Assembly: GCA_030747885.1 (NCBI GenBank) | Contig: JASLJW010000041.1 | Span: 1 to 8,090 of the forward strand | DNA from: Candidatus Thalassarchaeaceae archaeon | Lineage (GTDB): Archaea; Thermoplasmatota; Poseidoniia; Poseidoniales; Thalassarchaeaceae | Reading direction: 5' to 3' | Length of the DNA: 8,090 bases | In this document: in pieces, positions 6,934-8,090 of the stretch | Position numbering within the stretch: the stretch's first letter is position 1 | How the letters are laid out: every line of letters begins with the position of its first letter | The notes under the pieces: model-generated | Seen by the model: the letters and a program-made list of their open reading frames with translations, nothing else | Database searches by the model: none | What the model was told of the DNA's origin: nothing | Program-made: the position numbers and the translations under genes

Positions 6934-7940
6934 TTCGTTTTCCAGATTTGAATCCATTGCGAGATATTGCGGTCTATGTCTCTAGATGTGGGTTTCCTAC
7001 TCTCTAAATTCCCTTCCAAATCAAGGGATTGAATTCGACATCCGCAAGCATTTGAATGTCCGCCGCCATCTGGATCAAAAGCAGTAGCAAGAAGAGTTAG
7101 ATCAACCAACCCCCCTTCAGGATGTAGAAACGAATTTGTGTAAAATGATGCGCCTAATGGGGGTATAGGACCAGATATGTTCCCACCTTCTTCTCCATGA
7201 ATAATCATACAAGCATCACAATCATCGCCAACCATTGCTGTAATTCGATATCCCCCCGTTCTAGTACCTGTTCCATCAAATCGAACAATTGCTAATCGAT
7301 TTTCAATTCGTAAAGTACGTTGGATTATTTCCTCAATTAATTGAGATTCTGATCTACGATTCTGTACCAATTTTTCTACACGTGGATCTTTTAGAATCTC
7401 AGTGATGGGCTTTCCTTTCGAAATCTCTTGTGCTATCCAAAGTGCTGTTTGAGGAGAATCTCTTGCATCGATACTTCTGCCCAAGACCACTATAGGGTGG
7501 TCTGAAAGAAATTCCTCCTTAGAAACGCCACCCCCATCTAATCGATCAACCCAATAGATGAATTCGTCTAAATCGTCTAAATTCAATTCTGTTCTTACGA
7601 TAGAATATGCTATTCTAGCCGCAGACATAGTTGGCCTCCAAAAATCAAGTACTTCAGATTCAGATTTTTTATTCGTCAAATGATGATCGATTACCGCTCC
7701 TGCATTGGGATGAAATGGTAAATCACAAATTATTGTAGAACGATCAATTACATGATCAAAAACACCAGAACGGATTCCTGGTGGATTTGCAAACACCACC
7801 TCAGCATCAGGAAATGCACGAAGAAGAATTGCTGCCGAAGCAATCCCATCAAGATCGCCATCTGTTACTATTCGAGAAGGGGAAATCTGCTGCAAGCATT
7901 CCCATGCCTCTTCATCCGTAACCAAGTCGGTTCGCCCCAT
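6918..7940 (-). CDS. DHH/DHHA1-family phosphoesterase (NrnA/RecJ-like)
   Basis: This 340-residue protein belongs to the DHH superfamily of manganese-dependent phosphoesterases, which includes RecJ-type nucleases and NrnA-type enzymes that degrade short oligonucleotides or cyclic dinucleotides. All expected elements are visible: motif I TDGDLDG (Asp27, Asp29, Asp31), motif II CDLPFHP (Asp73), motif III VIDHH (Asp85-His86-His87), motif IV in WVDRLDGG (Asp132 and/or Asp135), and the C-terminal DHHA1 signature GGGHSNACGC (292-301). The usual DHHA1 form is GGGHxxAAG; here the second Ala is Cys. The length fits a compact two-domain enzyme without the extra domains of full RecJ. The start is supported by GGAG at 7947-7950, 6 nt before the ATG. 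It is divergent from the Nudix gene and its 3' end overlaps the membrane-protein gene. The substrate (nanoRNA, single-stranded DNA, cyclic dinucleotide or pAp) cannot be decided from sequence. Confidence 0.9.
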   Translation of the reverse strand: MGRTDLVTDEEAWECLQQISPSRIVTDGDLDGIASAAILLRAFPDAEVVFANPPGIRSGVFDHVIDRSTIICDLPFHPNAGAVIDHHLTNKKSESEVLDFWRPTMSAARIAYSIVRTELNLDDLDEFIYWVDRLDGGGVSKEEFLSDHPIVVLGRSIDARDSPQTALWIAQEISKGKPITEILKDPRVEKLVQNRRSESQLIEEIIQRTLRIENRLAIVRFDGTGTRTGGYRITAMVGDDCDACMIIHGEEGGNISGPIPPLGASFYTNSFLHPEGGLVDLTLLATAFDPDGGGHSNACGCRIQSLDLEGNLESRKPTSRDIDRNISQWIQIWKTNQESC

Positions 7941-8013
7941 ATTACGCTCCGAGAATAGACTGTTAAGAGCGATTCGGACGAACTGTCAAGGATTAGCACC
8001 TATTCGGAGTTTC
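7941..8013. promoter_or_regulatory. Divergent intergenic region between the DHH and Nudix genes
   Basis: These 73 bp separate two divergent start codons. Each start has a GGAG ribosome-binding site: 7947-7950 on the minus strand (6-nt spacing) and 8006-8009 on the plus strand (4-nt spacing). No clear TATA box is visible on either strand. The 7-mer ATTCGGA occurs twice in direct orientation (7972-7978 and 8002-8008), 30 bp apart; it may be chance, as the second copy contains the Nudix ribosome-binding site. Confidence 0.45.
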
Positions 8014-8090
8014 ATGGAAACATCATGTGGGGTGGTTCTTGCAAATGGAGATCTTATCCTTTTGCTTCGTTACCCACAAGGACATTGGGG
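8014..8090 (+). CDS. N-terminal fragment of a Nudix hydrolase
   Basis: Only the first 25 codons are in the window; the gene runs off the right edge. The start METSCGVVLANGDLILLLR followed by YPQGHWG matches the first strands of Nudix proteins of the Ap4A-hydrolase/MutT type, where a GAVVF-like strand is followed by LLLR and Y-P-x-GHW, just before the FPKGH that opens the Nudix box. The box itself (GX5EX7REUXEEXGU) lies outside, so activity cannot be confirmed. Such enzymes clean up dinucleoside polyphosphates or modified nucleoside triphosphates. The ATG at 8014 has GGAG at 8006-8009, slightly close at 4 nt. Confidence 0.75.
   Translation, partial: METSCGVVLANGDLILLLRYPQGHW

Noticed and set aside
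7972..8008. Direct repeat ATTCGGA as an operator pair
   Set aside because: Two 7-mers, one including the Nudix ribosome-binding site, are too weak to call an operator.
1..8090. CRISPR arrays, tRNA or rRNA genes, insertion sequences, integrases or prophage genes
   Set aside because: No regularly spaced repeats, no recognisable tRNA fold and no transposase or integrase motifs were seen on either strand; almost all of the window is covered by the genes listed.

Overview
The window reads as ordinary protein-coding chromosome of a marine euryarchaeon. Marine Group II (Poseidoniales) or a close Thermoplasmatota relative is my best guess. This is inferred from style, not from a marker gene: an archaeal-type lipoprotein signal (LSGC box) on a secreted M28 peptidase, moderately AT-rich DNA, tightly packed short operons, a DHH phosphoesterase, and an RluA-type pseudouridine synthase that looks like a bacterial acquisition. 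There is no rRNA, tRNA, CRISPR array, insertion sequence or integrase in the window, and nothing marks it as a mobile island.

Layout. On the + strand, bases 2-175 hold the C-terminal end of an unidentified membrane-like protein. A complete, exported, lipid-anchored M28 zinc aminopeptidase follows at once (206-1969). It meets a minus-strand pair tail to tail with only 3 bp between stops. That pair reads from about 6330 down to 1973: first a 1152-residue protein with a long helical-repeat body and a C-terminal PIN ribonuclease-like domain, then an S4 + RluA pseudouridine synthase that starts within a few bases of the upstream stop. A 108-bp divergent gap (6331-6438) separates the pair from a small four-helix membrane protein with histidines placed as in heme-b proteins (6439-6933, +). 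Its 3' end overlaps by 16 bp a convergent DHH/DHHA1 phosphoesterase (6918-7940, -). A second divergent gap (7941-8013) leads to the start of a Nudix hydrolase that runs off the window (8014 onward, +).

How the genes may work together. Four neighbours (PIN protein, pseudouridine synthase, DHH phosphoesterase, Nudix) act, by family, on RNA or on nucleotides and oligonucleotides. The PIN protein and the pseudouridine synthase are probably co-transcribed. An RNA-processing or turnover neighbourhood is therefore a fair hypothesis, but nothing in the sequence proves a shared pathway. The M28 lipoprotein fits extracellular peptide scavenging and is probably unrelated.

The best candidate for something undescribed is the giant PIN protein. 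It keeps all the acidic residues expected of an active PIN nuclease, carries two arginine-rich patches, and has a body of about 900 residues that I cannot assign to a named family. Its probable leader can also form a hairpin overlapping its ribosome-binding site.
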